A DNA stretch of 17,726 nt. Origin: Pleurotus ostreatus/Saccharomyces cerevisiae fusant. Its lineage: Eukaryota > Opisthokonta. How positions within the stretch are numbered: the first letter of the stretch is position 1; every line of letters begins with the position of its first letter. Under the pieces are notes generated by a model. The model did no database searches, was not told where the DNA came from, and saw only the letters and a list, made by a program, of their open reading frames with translations. The translations under genes and the position numbers were made by a program. The stretch lies in contig JAMQCK010000687.1 in assembly GCA_024196135.1 (NCBI GenBank), forward strand, positions 1 through 17,726, in the 5' to 3' direction. Shown piece after piece: positions 9,172-17,726 of the stretch.

Positions 9172-10797
9172 ATGCCGGCTACGCTGACCCCGTCTACAGC
9201 TCGAACGACGCGCAGTGGCGCTGCGTTCAGCAACGTGATACCGCTTCCCAACCACATCGACCTCGAGGAGCTTTTCGAGGAAGCGGAGCGCCACCGGGCA
9301 GAGCAAGCGGGCCTCCATTGCGACGAGGATTCAGTCCTCACCTCGCTCCCCTCCACCCGGTCTTCTTCGCTCCTTTCTGTGCTCACTGATCTGGGGGATG
9401 AGGTGGTGGAAGAAGGGAGATCGGAGGCGCCCGCGCTGCAGCGTGACGGTTGCAGCATAGACGAACTCGCACCCCTACCGGCTACCGAACCTAGCGCGGC
9501 GCCCAAGTCAGGCAAGGCCCGCAGAAGCCAAGAGCACCGCAAGCGCAAGCGGCAGGAGGCAGGGAACAACAGCGACGCCTCCAAACGCCACCGAGCCACC
9601 ATCGTCCTCAACGCCTTCCAGGAACAGTCTACCTACGACTTCGCGAAGGCCCCAGTAACCAGCACCGGGTTTACATGCCTTCGCAACGCGTGGGAGTCGG
9701 GGGTCCCGGCGCTTGAGGACCTCGTAGGATACAAGCTATTGGATTGGGATGGGGTGTGAGTGCTCCTTTCACGATCAGCTGCTACTTTCTAACCCCTGCC
9801 ATCGCAGCGACAACGGCGCCGTCACGGCCAACGATGAGCAGGTCATCATGGCCATGCTCGTGGGCTGCGGCCGAGGGAAGAGCAGGATCGCGCACGAGAA
9901 GGTCGCAGCCCTCATCGAGAAGATACGCCCGCGCGTTGCCTTCGCCGAGGATGAACGCGAACACCGTCGGGGCATGTTCAGCGTAAAGGCCATCGGCATC
10001 TCACACGGGGGAGGGCAGAAGGTGCGCGGCACGCTACGCGGGCGATTACTTATGCTGATGTACATGAAGGAGCCGGGCCCCTTGAAGCATTCAGACAAGA
10101 CGCGCAGGGAATTGATGCGCATTGTCAACCTCAAACCTATGCAGCAGATCGCGCATGTCAATTCAGGTAAGCACACTGCGTTCAGCAAGCGGGGGCGACG
10201 CTGACGCGTTGCATAGGGGCGCTGAACAACTGGCAACCGGACGTCCATGAACACTACGCGGACACGAACCGCAAGCTCATCGACTGGAAACCACGGCTCC
10301 GCCGCTTCTTCAACTTCCCGAAGAGCGTCTGGTCATGCCTCACCATCAACTTCGGCCCTCGCACCGTCACCGTCGGCCACCGCGACTTCGGCAACTTGTC
10401 ACACGGTTTCTGCGCCATAACTGCGCTGGGCCCCTTCAATCCAGACCTCGGGGGGCACCTCATATTGAGGGAGCTCAAGTTGGTCATCCGCTTCCCCCCG
10501 GGCTCAAGCATCATCGTGCCTTCGGCCCTTATCACCCACCTCAACACGGACATTGGCCCCGACGAGCGAAGGTACTCAGTAACCCAGTATACGTCCGGTG
10601 CGATTTTCCGTTTTGTCGAGCACGGGTGCAAGCTCGACGAGGAGTACTACCGCTCGCTGGGCGCCGCGGGTGCGCGCGCGGCTAAGAAGGCGAACGCGTC
10701 GCGATGGAAGAAGGGCGTGGCGATGCTATCTCGCCTACCGAAGCTCAGGCGCGACGCAGAAGCCATAGTAAAGGGGACAACTGTAGATAAGAAGTAG
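9172..10797 (+). CDS. Fungal TET/JBP-like 2-oxoglutarate and Fe(II)-dependent dioxygenase
   Basis: This is predicted to oxidise 5-methylcytosine in DNA in the nucleus, using Fe(II), O2 and 2-oxoglutarate. Exons are 9172-9755, 9808-10166 and 10217-10797, with introns of 52 and 50 bp (donors GTGAGT and GTAAGC, acceptors CGCAG and ATAG), giving 507 residues. The ATG at 9172 is the first in frame and gives the N-terminal ARTTRSGAAFS string typical of basidiomycete members. Residues 20-160 are charged and disordered, with a basic patch HRKRKR near 122. The double-stranded beta-helix shows NFGPRTVTVGH369RD371 for iron, the GGHLIL and FPPGS strands, distal H422 in ALITHLNT, and R432/R433 in ERRYSVTQY for 2-oxoglutarate. 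The fold and spacing match family members, and no catalytic residue is missing. Its position just downstream of a KDZ transposase repeats a known association of the two families. Whether it acts on 5-methylcytosine or another base cannot be read from sequence. Confidence 0.9.
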
Positions 10798-10973
10798 TGC
10801 TGCAGACATATCAATTGGATCGACCGCGCTCCCCGTGTTCGCCTGCCTCGGGGATAAACCTGATTTTGGGAAGTTCAACTTTGGTACGTCATGTGATGGT
10901 GAGACCTCGGTGTTTGCCGCATTGAAATTGACCGCCTGCCTCAGCGCGTACCTCCGCCGTAACCACGACTGCG

Positions 10974-12177
10974 ATGCCGCAAGTTGTACAGGTCAACCTC
11001 GTCAATGTTGCGGCACTGCCCACAGACTTAGGGTCTCGTGTGTACGGCCTCTCCGCCGCCGAACAGGCTTTGCGGAAGGTCCGCCGCTACTACACCTACA
11101 GCGTGCAGACCGGCGTATGGGTCCTCGCCCTCGAAAAAGGATTTTTGCGCAACGCAGCATGTGAGTCCGTCCTGATACCTTCGAAACGTGGTCACTGACG
11201 ATCCTTCCAGGGACAGACCAGAGACTCGTCCGCAATATGCGCAGCTCAATTCAGCCGCTCGAAAGCACGGTTCGGAACACGTACGGCTGGTCGTCGGGGG
11301 AGCACAAGCTGCTGTTTCCGATGTACTTGGCGAAGGCGCACGACGAGATTCGCGTGGAAGTGCAGGGGAAGCTTCAGAACAAGGACGAACACCTTGGCTG
11401 GCTGGAGCATGAGGCGGAAGGCGCGGGGCGGGGCAAGTGGTATGGAGACTATAGCGTCTCCGTGCACTATACCGTCGGCGATGACATGGGCGAAGTGCGT
11501 AGCCCACCCTTCAGCGTTGCAGAGCTCTGATAGCCCTCACAGCAGCGCGAAGTTGTTCATCTCGGTGTCAACGTCCTCGACATGTACATACCTGGCAACG
11601 CGGTCTCTTGGCTCGTGAAGGAAGGCCTCGATCCCGGAAAGAGCGACCTATACCTTCGATTGGAGAACGGCTCGCTCCTCAAGATCTCGTGGTGGGAAAT
11701 GATCCCCGCCCCCCTTCCTGGCTTGAACGAGACGATACGCCTTGAAGTTCACTCTCGCAATTGGCCCCGGCGCTCGATCCACGTCATTCGCCCCCTCGCA
11801 ACCTCTCAATGTGTCGAATGCGAGTTCTATGCCATGGTAGGTCGTGCGCCCTCACTCGCGGCTTGGAGTCTGACACTTCGCAGCACAGCCGTATCCCTTT
11901 CGTCGTGTGGCTTCCGGTCCTCGAAGGAGGCTGGATCATCCCGGAGCATCATCGGGAACTACTACGGCAGAACGGGTTTGCGGAAAATGTAGGCACCGTC
12001 GTCGTGCACAACTCGCCACGGCGGTCGATGGGGCTGAAGCCTACCGCGTTGTCTGAGCCCGTCGCGGTACACCCCTGCCCGACGCGCCCCTCGATTCTCT
12101 GCTGGCGTGCTCTCTGCGCACGCTGTTACCGCGTGGACACCCCGCGCTCTTACCATTCCATCGTTCACTTTTGCTAG
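10974..12177 (+). CDS. Four-exon gene for a 352-residue protein of unknown function
   Basis: Predicted exons are 10974-11160, 11211-11494, 11543-11836 and 11884-12177, with introns of 50, 48 and 47 bp (donors GTGAGT, GTGCGT, GTAGGT; acceptors CCAG, ACAG, GCAG). Phases agree and the frame ends at TAG 12175-12177. The product mixes alpha and beta character with many aromatic residues: VRRYYTYSVQTGVWVLALEK (about 39-58), TYGWSSGEHKLLFPMYLAKA (about 85-104), a Trp/Leu-rich middle ending in RPLATSQCVECEFYAM, then FVVWLPVLEGGWIIPEHHRE. The last 50 residues, with VHPCPTRPSILCW and scattered Cys, look less conserved, so the true end or last intron may differ. There is no signal peptide, membrane helix or catalytic motif that I recognise. 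It begins only 176 bp after the dioxygenase stop on the same strand, so it could travel with the transposase and dioxygenase, but this is inference. Confidence 0.65.
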
Positions 12178-12498
12178 ATCCCTAGTTACCATATCCCTAT
12201 TTTCCTTTTCCCTGGCAGCCCACCTGCTACATTTATCAATATCTCCTGATGAGGATATCAAAATGAATGAGCCACCAATCAGATGCCTGTCTGGATACCG
12301 GAAATTCAACCGTGGGAATAATCGGAGATCCTATCGGGAAGTAGACCTTATTCTGTATTTTGCAAAATTGTAACCGATTGCCAGACTCAGGCGCGTCTGG
12401 GTGCTCGCGAAGTTTCGGAAACGCATCAACCAGAACTTTCATCCTCCAAATTTTCGTGCAGCTTGCCATTCGCCGTCCCTCTCGCTACAGCCTTCGCA
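12178..12498. other. Intergenic, relatively AT-rich stretch upstream of the 1212-residue gene
   Basis: This is probably a 3' UTR followed by the promoter of the next gene. It is visibly richer in A and T than the flanking genes. It contains a perfect 12-bp palindrome ATTTTGCAAAAT (12357-12368) and a pyrimidine-rich leader just before the ATG at 12499 (CCGTCCCTCTCGCTACAGCC), as is usual upstream of fungal start codons. No RNA gene, transposon end or consensus TATA box is clear. Confidence 0.4.
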
Positions 12499-15400
12499 AT
12501 GTCCTCCCCACCGCAGTCGCGTACACCAAGCCCGATGCCCTCGGAGGGTGCCTCCCCTTCGCCGTCCCCGGAACCTGAGCCTCGTACCCGCGCGCAGGTC
12601 GCTGCGGCAGCCGCCAAAGCAGCCAAAGCCTCGAAAGTCGCAGCACCCTCTAAGAAGGCGCCGCCCGTCCCCACACGCGAGCCATCTGCCAGGACGACGC
12701 GAAACCCGAGGTACAGGTTTGGACCCGCAACCGCCGCCGCGAAAGGAACTCGAAAGAAAGCCTCAAACAAGGATTTGGGCGCGGCAAAGCCGAGCGTTGA
12801 GCCCGGCCCCAACGTCGAGGGCGCGCGCTCCGGGACCGGCAGCTTGCCGAACGAGGAGCACGAAGACGGGGCTCCATCTGTTGAGCAGCCCATGGAAGTT
12901 GACGTCCCCATGGTGAGCATATAGCATTCCCTCCTCTATTTCAACGAGCCTCACGACGACTACAGCGTCGGTCAGCGTCCTACGCAAGCGTCGTCAAGGC
13001 GGCTTCAGCACTATCCCCCACCAAGGGCGGGCCCCCATCTATTGCGGGGCCCCCTGGACGGCCTGCGCTCCCGCCATCTATTGCGCGGGGGGCAGCGCCT
13101 TCAGCTTCGTCCACGCGTCGCGTCCTCGCCTACGTCGAAGTCCCTTCGCGCGGGCCAACCAACAGGAGCAACGACAAGTCGACGTCCTACCCCAATGCGC
13201 CGGAGCCTGCTCCACCTGCATCGCCCTCCATCGAGGAAGAGGCCGTACCTGTCAATCCGGGCGCAGGGTCGAAGAGAGCGCGCCCGCGCAGCCCTTCGTC
13301 TCCGTCGGCACGCTCGCACAAGAGGAACCGTGCAGCCGTCCCGTCCCGCTCTCCCGCGCCGGCCCAAAGCCACAAGCGCGATCGCTCCCCCGACGCGCCA
13401 GGCGCCTCTCCCGCAAAGAAAAGATCGAGGGGAGCGCAGGGCGGTACTAAGGCCGTCGACGAACGTGCAACAAAAGTCGGAAGGGGCGGAGGGACTGGCG
13501 TGCACAAGGGTGCCGTTAGGGGCGAGGGGGTGGTGAAGGAAAAGGCAAAGGGGAAGGGAAAGGATCAGGGAGAGGAGTCTGCGAAGGGGGAATCGAAGGA
13601 GAAGGACGCGAGGAAGGGTGGGGAGGACGCACAGGTTGCTGGGAAGGGCGAGGATGTCGAGAAGGAGAAGCGCAAGGAGAAGAAGGGCAGGGGAACAGGA
13701 GAGGCGAAGACACACGTCCCCGACGACGACGACTACGTTGCGCCAATCACCCCCACGCGTCCCCTTCAGCTTCTCGAGTGGGAGGAGGACGACTTCGTCA
13801 TGCCCACCCCGCCTCCCCGAGTCGGGAATGGCAAGAGGCCCCCACTCGCGTCCCTGAACGACCGGGATACGCCGCCGCCTTCGCCCAACCCCAAGAAAAA
13901 GGCGAAGAAACATCGCAACGCACCTTTGACGCCGCCCAAGAAGACGAACCGCGCTCGTCTACCCCCACAGGCCGTCAACGGTCGTGCAGGAGCTGCCGCC
14001 GCCGCCAGTGGCAACCATAACAACAACAACGTCCCTCCCACGCCGAAGAAGGGCAAGAAGAGGAGGGAGCCCTCGCCACCGCCGCCGCCGCCTACCGAAG
14101 ACGACGCCGACGCCCCTCCCGCGCCGAAGAAGGGCAAGAAGAGGAGGGAGCCTTCGCCACCGCCACCGCCGCCTACCGAAGGCGACGATGTCGGCACCAG
14201 CGACAGCGACGACGATGACGACGACAACAATGACGTCCCTCCCGCGCCGCGCATTAACAAAGGCAAGCAACGCGCCGACCCGCAGGATCAAGTCGACGAC
14301 GAGGGAGCCATTGCTGACGAAGATCTCTTCGGCCTACCTGGCGCGACGAACTTCGACCCTGGCGACTTCCTAGACGACGACGCCCCGCTGCCGCCACAGC
14401 TCAAGGACTGCGTTAGCTTCACCGACGAGCCGGACCCTAACGAGCCCGGCCCTTCGACATGGCGCGCATCAAGCACGGGCGACTCGTCGAAGACGTCTGG
14501 CAAGGTTAACTCAGGGCCGATCCCTGCCGCCACGGCTCAACGCTTGCAGGACGCCACGCGTATGCTGGCGGACACCTTCGTGAAGGAGGCGATCAAATGT
14601 AAGAAGCCAGTCGAGGCGCTTTGGCGGGCTGCGGGGTGGAGGGCATTGGAATGTATGCGGACACGCCAATGGACTCGCCAGCAAGTCTTTTCGAGGCACT
14701 GGGCAGCTACGCATCCTGCAGACCCCAATGGTAGGCCTCCTCTCTCGCTCTGCGTAACACGCCGTCTAATATCGCTTTCAGAGTCGCCCGAGGGACGCCG
14801 GACACGCATGAACAAGGCCTACAGGGCGAAGCTTGACCGTCTTGGACCGAGGCCTAGCGAGGAGCAACTCGCCGAGCACTTCAGGGACGACTACGACTTC
14901 TGCGCGCAGATGCAAGAAGAGGCCATACAGAATGCGACTGCTCGCCAGCGCCAGCGCTTGGTGAACCAGACGGCGGAGCAACTTTCCCGCGTCGCTCTCG
15001 GCGCACATCTGAATGCGGGCCTTGCCCTCGTCGGCTACGTTGTCGATCTGCGGGGGGGCGCGAAGGGCTCCGTTTCTTCGACCATGTTCGGCGGTGGTCC
15101 CGAGTATGCTGAGATGATTCGGCGCTTTCGAGGGAACTTTACCGCAGGGATGAACGACATCACGACGTTGCTCCGGTATGTTCTTCTTTCGCATCTGACT
15201 GTTCTCCTTCACTAAGCCTGCCTTAGATCTTGCGAGTTGAGGCTGCGCGGTCTGACCGACGACACGGAAGTCCCTCCCACCGCGACGGACGATGACGAGA
15301 GCCCGGAGATGAAGGCGTGGTTGAAGGAAGTAGCTGCCGACAAGGCCGCTCATCCGCCTGGCTACTTCGCGTACCGCAACTATATTCACCGGTTGGGCAA

Positions 15401-16344
15401 GAACCTCAGCGACGAGGCGCTGCGTCTCCTCTACGAGATCCTGCGATGGGATTTAGGTGCGTATATCAATTCTTCTCTCATTCACGCTGCTTATCAAGGA
15501 CAACGTAGGTATGATGTACATCCTCGCGAATCACCGCCTTACGTCGAAGAGCAACAAGATGACCCCAAGCCAGTTTCCTGCCGAGAAACTGCTCGACATC
15601 GCTTATCAGCTCGGCTTCGTCATCGCCGGTTGGATCGAGGAGCTCGCGAACAACATCCCAGCCAAAGGCGTGTCGCGCAAGCCTAGCGGCCACGGTACCT
15701 GGGCTCCGAAGGTCCACGAGATGGTTGAGAAGCGCAAGAAGTTTGAGCGCGAGTCTAACCGCCTGGGCCTCGAAGGCATCGAAGCCCACCGCTATCTGCT
15801 GAAGAACGGTGTCATTGTCCTTGTTCCATTGCCACGAAACGCCGTCAAGGGTCCCTTGAAGCTACTTGCTGGCAGTCCCCTCGTCCAGTCACCCCCCGAG
15901 ACCCTCGCGCCAAACAAGCCCCCTCGCGTCTACGGATACAAGCGCTGGAAGGACTCAAACATGTACAAGCAGGACGTGCAGAACGGTACCGACTCACGCA
16001 TTAAGTGGCAGTCCTTCTGGGTCGACGAGGACGACGAGGACGACGAGGACGATGAGGATGGTGAGGACGATGAGGATGGCGAGGACGGCAAGGGCGGCAA
16101 GGGCGAGGGCAGCGAGGGTGAGGGCGAGGGCGGCGAGGGCGAGGGCGGCGAGGGCGAGGGCGGCGAGGGCGAGGGCGAAGGCAGCGAGGGCGAGGGCGAA
16201 GGCAGCGAGGGCGAGGGCGGCGAGGAGAGTGATGAAGACGTGCAGGAGGACGAGGAGGATGAGGAGGCGCGCCTCAAACGCGAGCGCTTGGCGACCCTTG
16301 TCCGCTTGCGGCGCGAGAAGCAGGAGAAGCGTCGTCGGGGTTAA
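12499..16344 (+). CDS. Five-exon gene for a 1212-residue charged, low-complexity, probably nuclear protein
   Basis: Exons are 12499-12912, 12966-14730, 14782-15175, 15227-15456 and 15509-16344. Introns are 51-53 bp (donors GTGAGC, GTAGGC, GTATGT, GTGCGT), phases agree and the sum is 3639 nt. The start is ATG 12499 (MSSPPQSRTPSP). Residues 1-400 are Ser/Pro/Ala- and Lys-rich. Residues 400-720 alternate acidic blocks with basic PKKGKKRREPSPPPPPP blocks that look like nuclear localisation signals and include a 27-residue duplication. Residues 727-1100 look folded, with RMNKAYRAKLDRLGPRPSEE, GLALVGYVVDLRGGAKGS and LLDIAYQLGFVIAGWIEEL. Residues 1106-1190 are an Asp/Glu/Gly repeat tail, and the end is basic (REKQEKRRRG). 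There is no recognised domain or catalytic motif. The folded part resembles lineage-restricted agaricomycete hypothetical proteins. A chromatin-linked role is suggested only by charge pattern and neighbours. Confidence 0.75.
14043..14204 (+). repeat. 81-bp tandem duplication in the charged linker
   Basis: Two copies with exactly 81-bp spacing (starting at 14043 and 14124) encode PKKGKKRREPSPPPPPPTE followed by an acidic Asp-rich spacer. Copies differ at only a few bases, so the duplication is fairly recent or is homogenised. It doubles a basic nuclear-localisation-like patch followed by polyproline. Confidence 0.85.
16021..16236 (+). repeat. Coding Asp/Glu then Gly/Glu simple repeat
   Basis: GACGAGGACGACGAGGAC-type triplet repeats grade into (GGCGAGGGCGAG)n units, encoding DEDDEDD and then EGEGGEGEGG strings near the C-terminus of the 1212-residue protein. 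The unit length stays a multiple of three, so the frame tolerates expansion. Confidence 0.9.
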
Positions 16345-16805
16345 CTCGTATGTCATTTTCTGGGGCGCGTTCTTCATCTTTGTCTGTTCTTCGGCCTTCC
16401 TGCTACTTTGTCTGGTGCATCATGTTTTTTTTGTATGAACTTAGATATTGCCTATCAATTAATTTGCATGTTCCTCTTGTTGAGAGTATGCCTTGAGTGT
16501 TGTGATGTGCAGGTCAGTTCCTCAATGTGGCACATGTTCTGGATCAGGCCTTGTAGAAGGTTCTTCAAACTGACTCTAGAGACATCTGGAAAAAAGGATT
16601 GTCTTGGGAATTTGTACTGACTGTATAAAGTTCTAAGTAGTACATTCTGTATTGCACAAAGGTTCTAGTGAGACTTCTAAAGCCCAGACTATTCTACTAT
16701 CAGTTTCTGAATGACCAGGAAGAGTGAGGAAGGACCCAACCTTAGCATGGAAAGATGTATCCTTAAGCATACTTTCTGGTAGCCTCAGGAGTGTTATTAA
16801 TATTT
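16345..16805. other. AT-rich gene-free block after the 1212-residue gene
   Basis: After the stop at 16344 the base composition shifts to clearly more A and T than anywhere else in the window, and it returns to GC-rich sequence at about 16805, inside the gag-like region. The only longer frame through it (minus strand, about 16633-16810) is a continuation out of the gag region in another frame with no recognisable domain. It may be an old decayed transposon or a distinct insertion. A TGTTGAGAGTATGCC string at about 16478-16492 and TGGTAGCCTC at about 16776-16785 recall an LTR start and a primer-binding site, but no matching partner repeat is present. Confidence 0.4.
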
Positions 16806-17587
16806 GGCCAGACCGTGCGCAACGTCGCAGAAGGTTCGCCAGCGAAGATGACGTCGGAGCGACCCTTCTCAGGCAGGCTTTGGTACACCTCAAGACGCGC
16901 GTCGATCTGGACATAGGACCCGATCGGCACTTTAGAGTGTGCGCACGACGGTAGCTCGACCGTTGTGGTTATGACCTCGTTTTCGAGTGTCGCCCAGTCC
17001 ACTTGTTCTGGACCGACGGACTCGTCACATTGGTCAAAATTTGGACGCTGTCCTTGGGCGTAGCCCAATTCCTTGCGTTGGTAAGCTTCAGTGAGCAAGG
17101 CCACGCGTAAGACCTTGCCGAAGTTGTCGTCGATGTCGCGCTTCCTAGTCAACAGCTTCCTAAGAAGATCTTGTAGAGTAGGACTGACTCCCAGAAATTC
17201 GCGTAGTGTAATTCCGGTCATCGGGCACTTGGTCGACAATAATTTCTCTAAGACGTCTGCCGAGTCTACAGAGGTTTGTATAGGTGCCTGGACCTTCGCC
17301 GCGGGTTTCGCGCGACCTGCCTCACCGGGCGCTCCGCTCGGCTTAACGGGTAACGCAGTAGGGCGTTGGTCTATAGGTATAAATCGCGTCTCGGGTACGG
17401 AGCGATATGGGTGAGCGGGGCCGGTCTGCGGCGCAGGGCCGGGCCGCGAATTCGTAGTCTTAGTGTTGGGCGCCTTCGCAGGTGCCGTGTACGCAGACTT
17501 GTTTTTATTGTGTGGCAACGAACTAGCTGCTGGTTTTAACTGGCTCTCATCACGCCCCCAGCGTTTGTCGAGGTATTGGGCGTGAAT
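16763..17587 (-). pseudogene. Fragment of a Ty3/gypsy-type gag-like polyprotein, truncated before the protease
   Basis: The minus-strand frame is open from 17587 to the stop at 16763. It reads through QYLDKRWGRDESQ, a Pro/Ala/Lys-rich segment (RPTALPVKPSGAPGEAGRAK), then a conserved-looking core VLEKLLSTKCPMTGITLREF, LGVSPTLQDLLRKLLTRKRD, and finally SATLRTVWPNIN. The core (a leucine-rich LREFLGVSP motif followed by an Arg/Lys-rich helix) matches what I know of the gag end of basidiomycete gypsy polyproteins. There the LRT...N segment comes just before the aspartic protease. Here the protease, reverse transcriptase and integrase are absent, because the frame ends about 12 codons later in AT-rich foreign-looking DNA. 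At the 5' side an in-frame TGA lies just upstream of 17587, next to a possible acceptor CTGACAG. It is most likely a dead retroelement fragment. Confidence 0.5.
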
Positions 17588-17726
17588 CTGTCAGGACCCG
17601 ACTCTCACTCATTACTTATCTTATCTCAATTACCTACCACATGGGTACCACATGGACTGCAGTACTTAGGCACGTAGCACACGAGGGGCTCCTTAGACTT
17701 GGTATTTTCGTTGACTTGGCACGTTT
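17588..17726. mobile_element. Candidate LTR edge beside the gag fragment
   Basis: The sequence TGTCAGGACCCGACTC starts at about 17590, immediately outside the gag-like frame, and continues to the window end without coding potential. TG at the LTR boundary beside gag is the arrangement expected for an LTR retrotransposon read on the minus strand (its 5' LTR would end ...CCTGACA). No clear TGG-type primer-binding site follows it, and the other end of the LTR is outside the window, so this remains weak. Confidence 0.25.

Noticed and set aside
11837..11888. Alternative acceptor CACAG ending at 11888 in the 352-residue gene
   Set aside because: The resulting frame is Arg/Ser/Gly-rich and quickly loses protein-like character, whereas the acceptor ending at 11883 gives FVVWLPVLEGGWIIPEHHRE.
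13029..13092. CCCCCATCTATTGCGGGG and CCGCCATCTATTGCGCGGGG, resembling the GTCCCCGTCTATCGCGGGAC unit of the inverted repeat
   Set aside because: Here the pair lies in an exon and encodes a repeated PPSIA string in frame; similarity to the element arms is short and likely chance, though a genome-wide motif search could reopen it.
13101..13913. Minus-strand frame of 270 codons within the 1212-residue gene
   Set aside because: It is Leu/Arg-rich low complexity antisense to GC-rich Ser/Pro/Lys coding sequence, with no recognisable domain; the plus strand continues in frame on both sides.
15457..15498. Shorter 42-bp intron ending at ATCAAG in the 1212-residue gene
   Set aside because: It leads into a frame that reads QRRYDVHPRES and loses the conserved-looking MMYILANHR continuation; the acceptor at 15508 (AACGTAG) restores it with a 52-bp intron.
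1..17726. tRNA, rRNA, CRISPR or bacterial-type operon signals
   Set aside because: No cloverleaf, rRNA segment, regular repeat-spacer array or Shine-Dalgarno pattern was seen; gene structure is clearly fungal nuclear.

Overview
The window is nuclear DNA from a basidiomycete fungus, almost certainly an agaricomycete. The genes are GC-rich and are interrupted by many very short GT-AG introns of about 47-53 bp. They encode families that have expanded in mushroom-forming fungi: a KDZ (Kyakuja-Dileera-Zisupton) transposase with its cysteine cluster, a fungal TET/JBP-type 2-oxoglutarate/Fe(II) dioxygenase, and a Ty3/gypsy-type gag. Joining open segments across consensus splice sites gives five multi-exon genes, each with a continuous reading frame. 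Every exon boundary is a manual prediction from the sequence alone.

Layout from left to right. Positions 1-276 (minus) hold a cysteine-containing open frame that runs off the left edge. Positions 365-3559 (minus) are a three-exon gene for a 1031-residue protein of unknown function with a Ser/Ala/Pro minisatellite at its N-terminus. Positions 3619-4254 are a non-coding inverted-repeat element with 61-bp arms, built from hairpin-like GTCCC...GGGAC units and resembling a MITE. Positions 4694-4760 are a TATA box overlapped by a 12-bp dyad in front of the transposase. Positions 4811-8810 (plus) are the KDZ transposase with CxC cluster, DDE residues and acidic tail. Positions 9172-10797 (plus) are the TET/JBP-like dioxygenase with intact HxD...H...R residues. 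Positions 10974-12177 (plus) are an unrecognised four-exon gene of 352 residues. Positions 12499-16344 (plus) are a five-exon gene for a 1212-residue, highly charged, low-complexity protein with a folded-looking C-terminal third. From about 16345 to 16805 the DNA becomes AT-rich with no supported gene. Positions 16763-17587 (minus) are a broken gypsy-type gag region, followed at the right edge by sequence that could be the end of its LTR.

The central feature is the KDZ transposase and the TET/JBP dioxygenase lying side by side on the same strand with only 361 bp between the coding regions. Association of these two families is established in basidiomycetes; the dioxygenase is expected to oxidise 5-methylcytosine and could lift methylation silencing of the element. 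Both copies look intact, with no in-frame stops and all expected catalytic residues present. The two downstream genes share the orientation and could be further cargo of a larger element or ordinary neighbours; the sequence alone does not decide this. I found no target-site duplication or terminal repeat that would define the ends of such an element.
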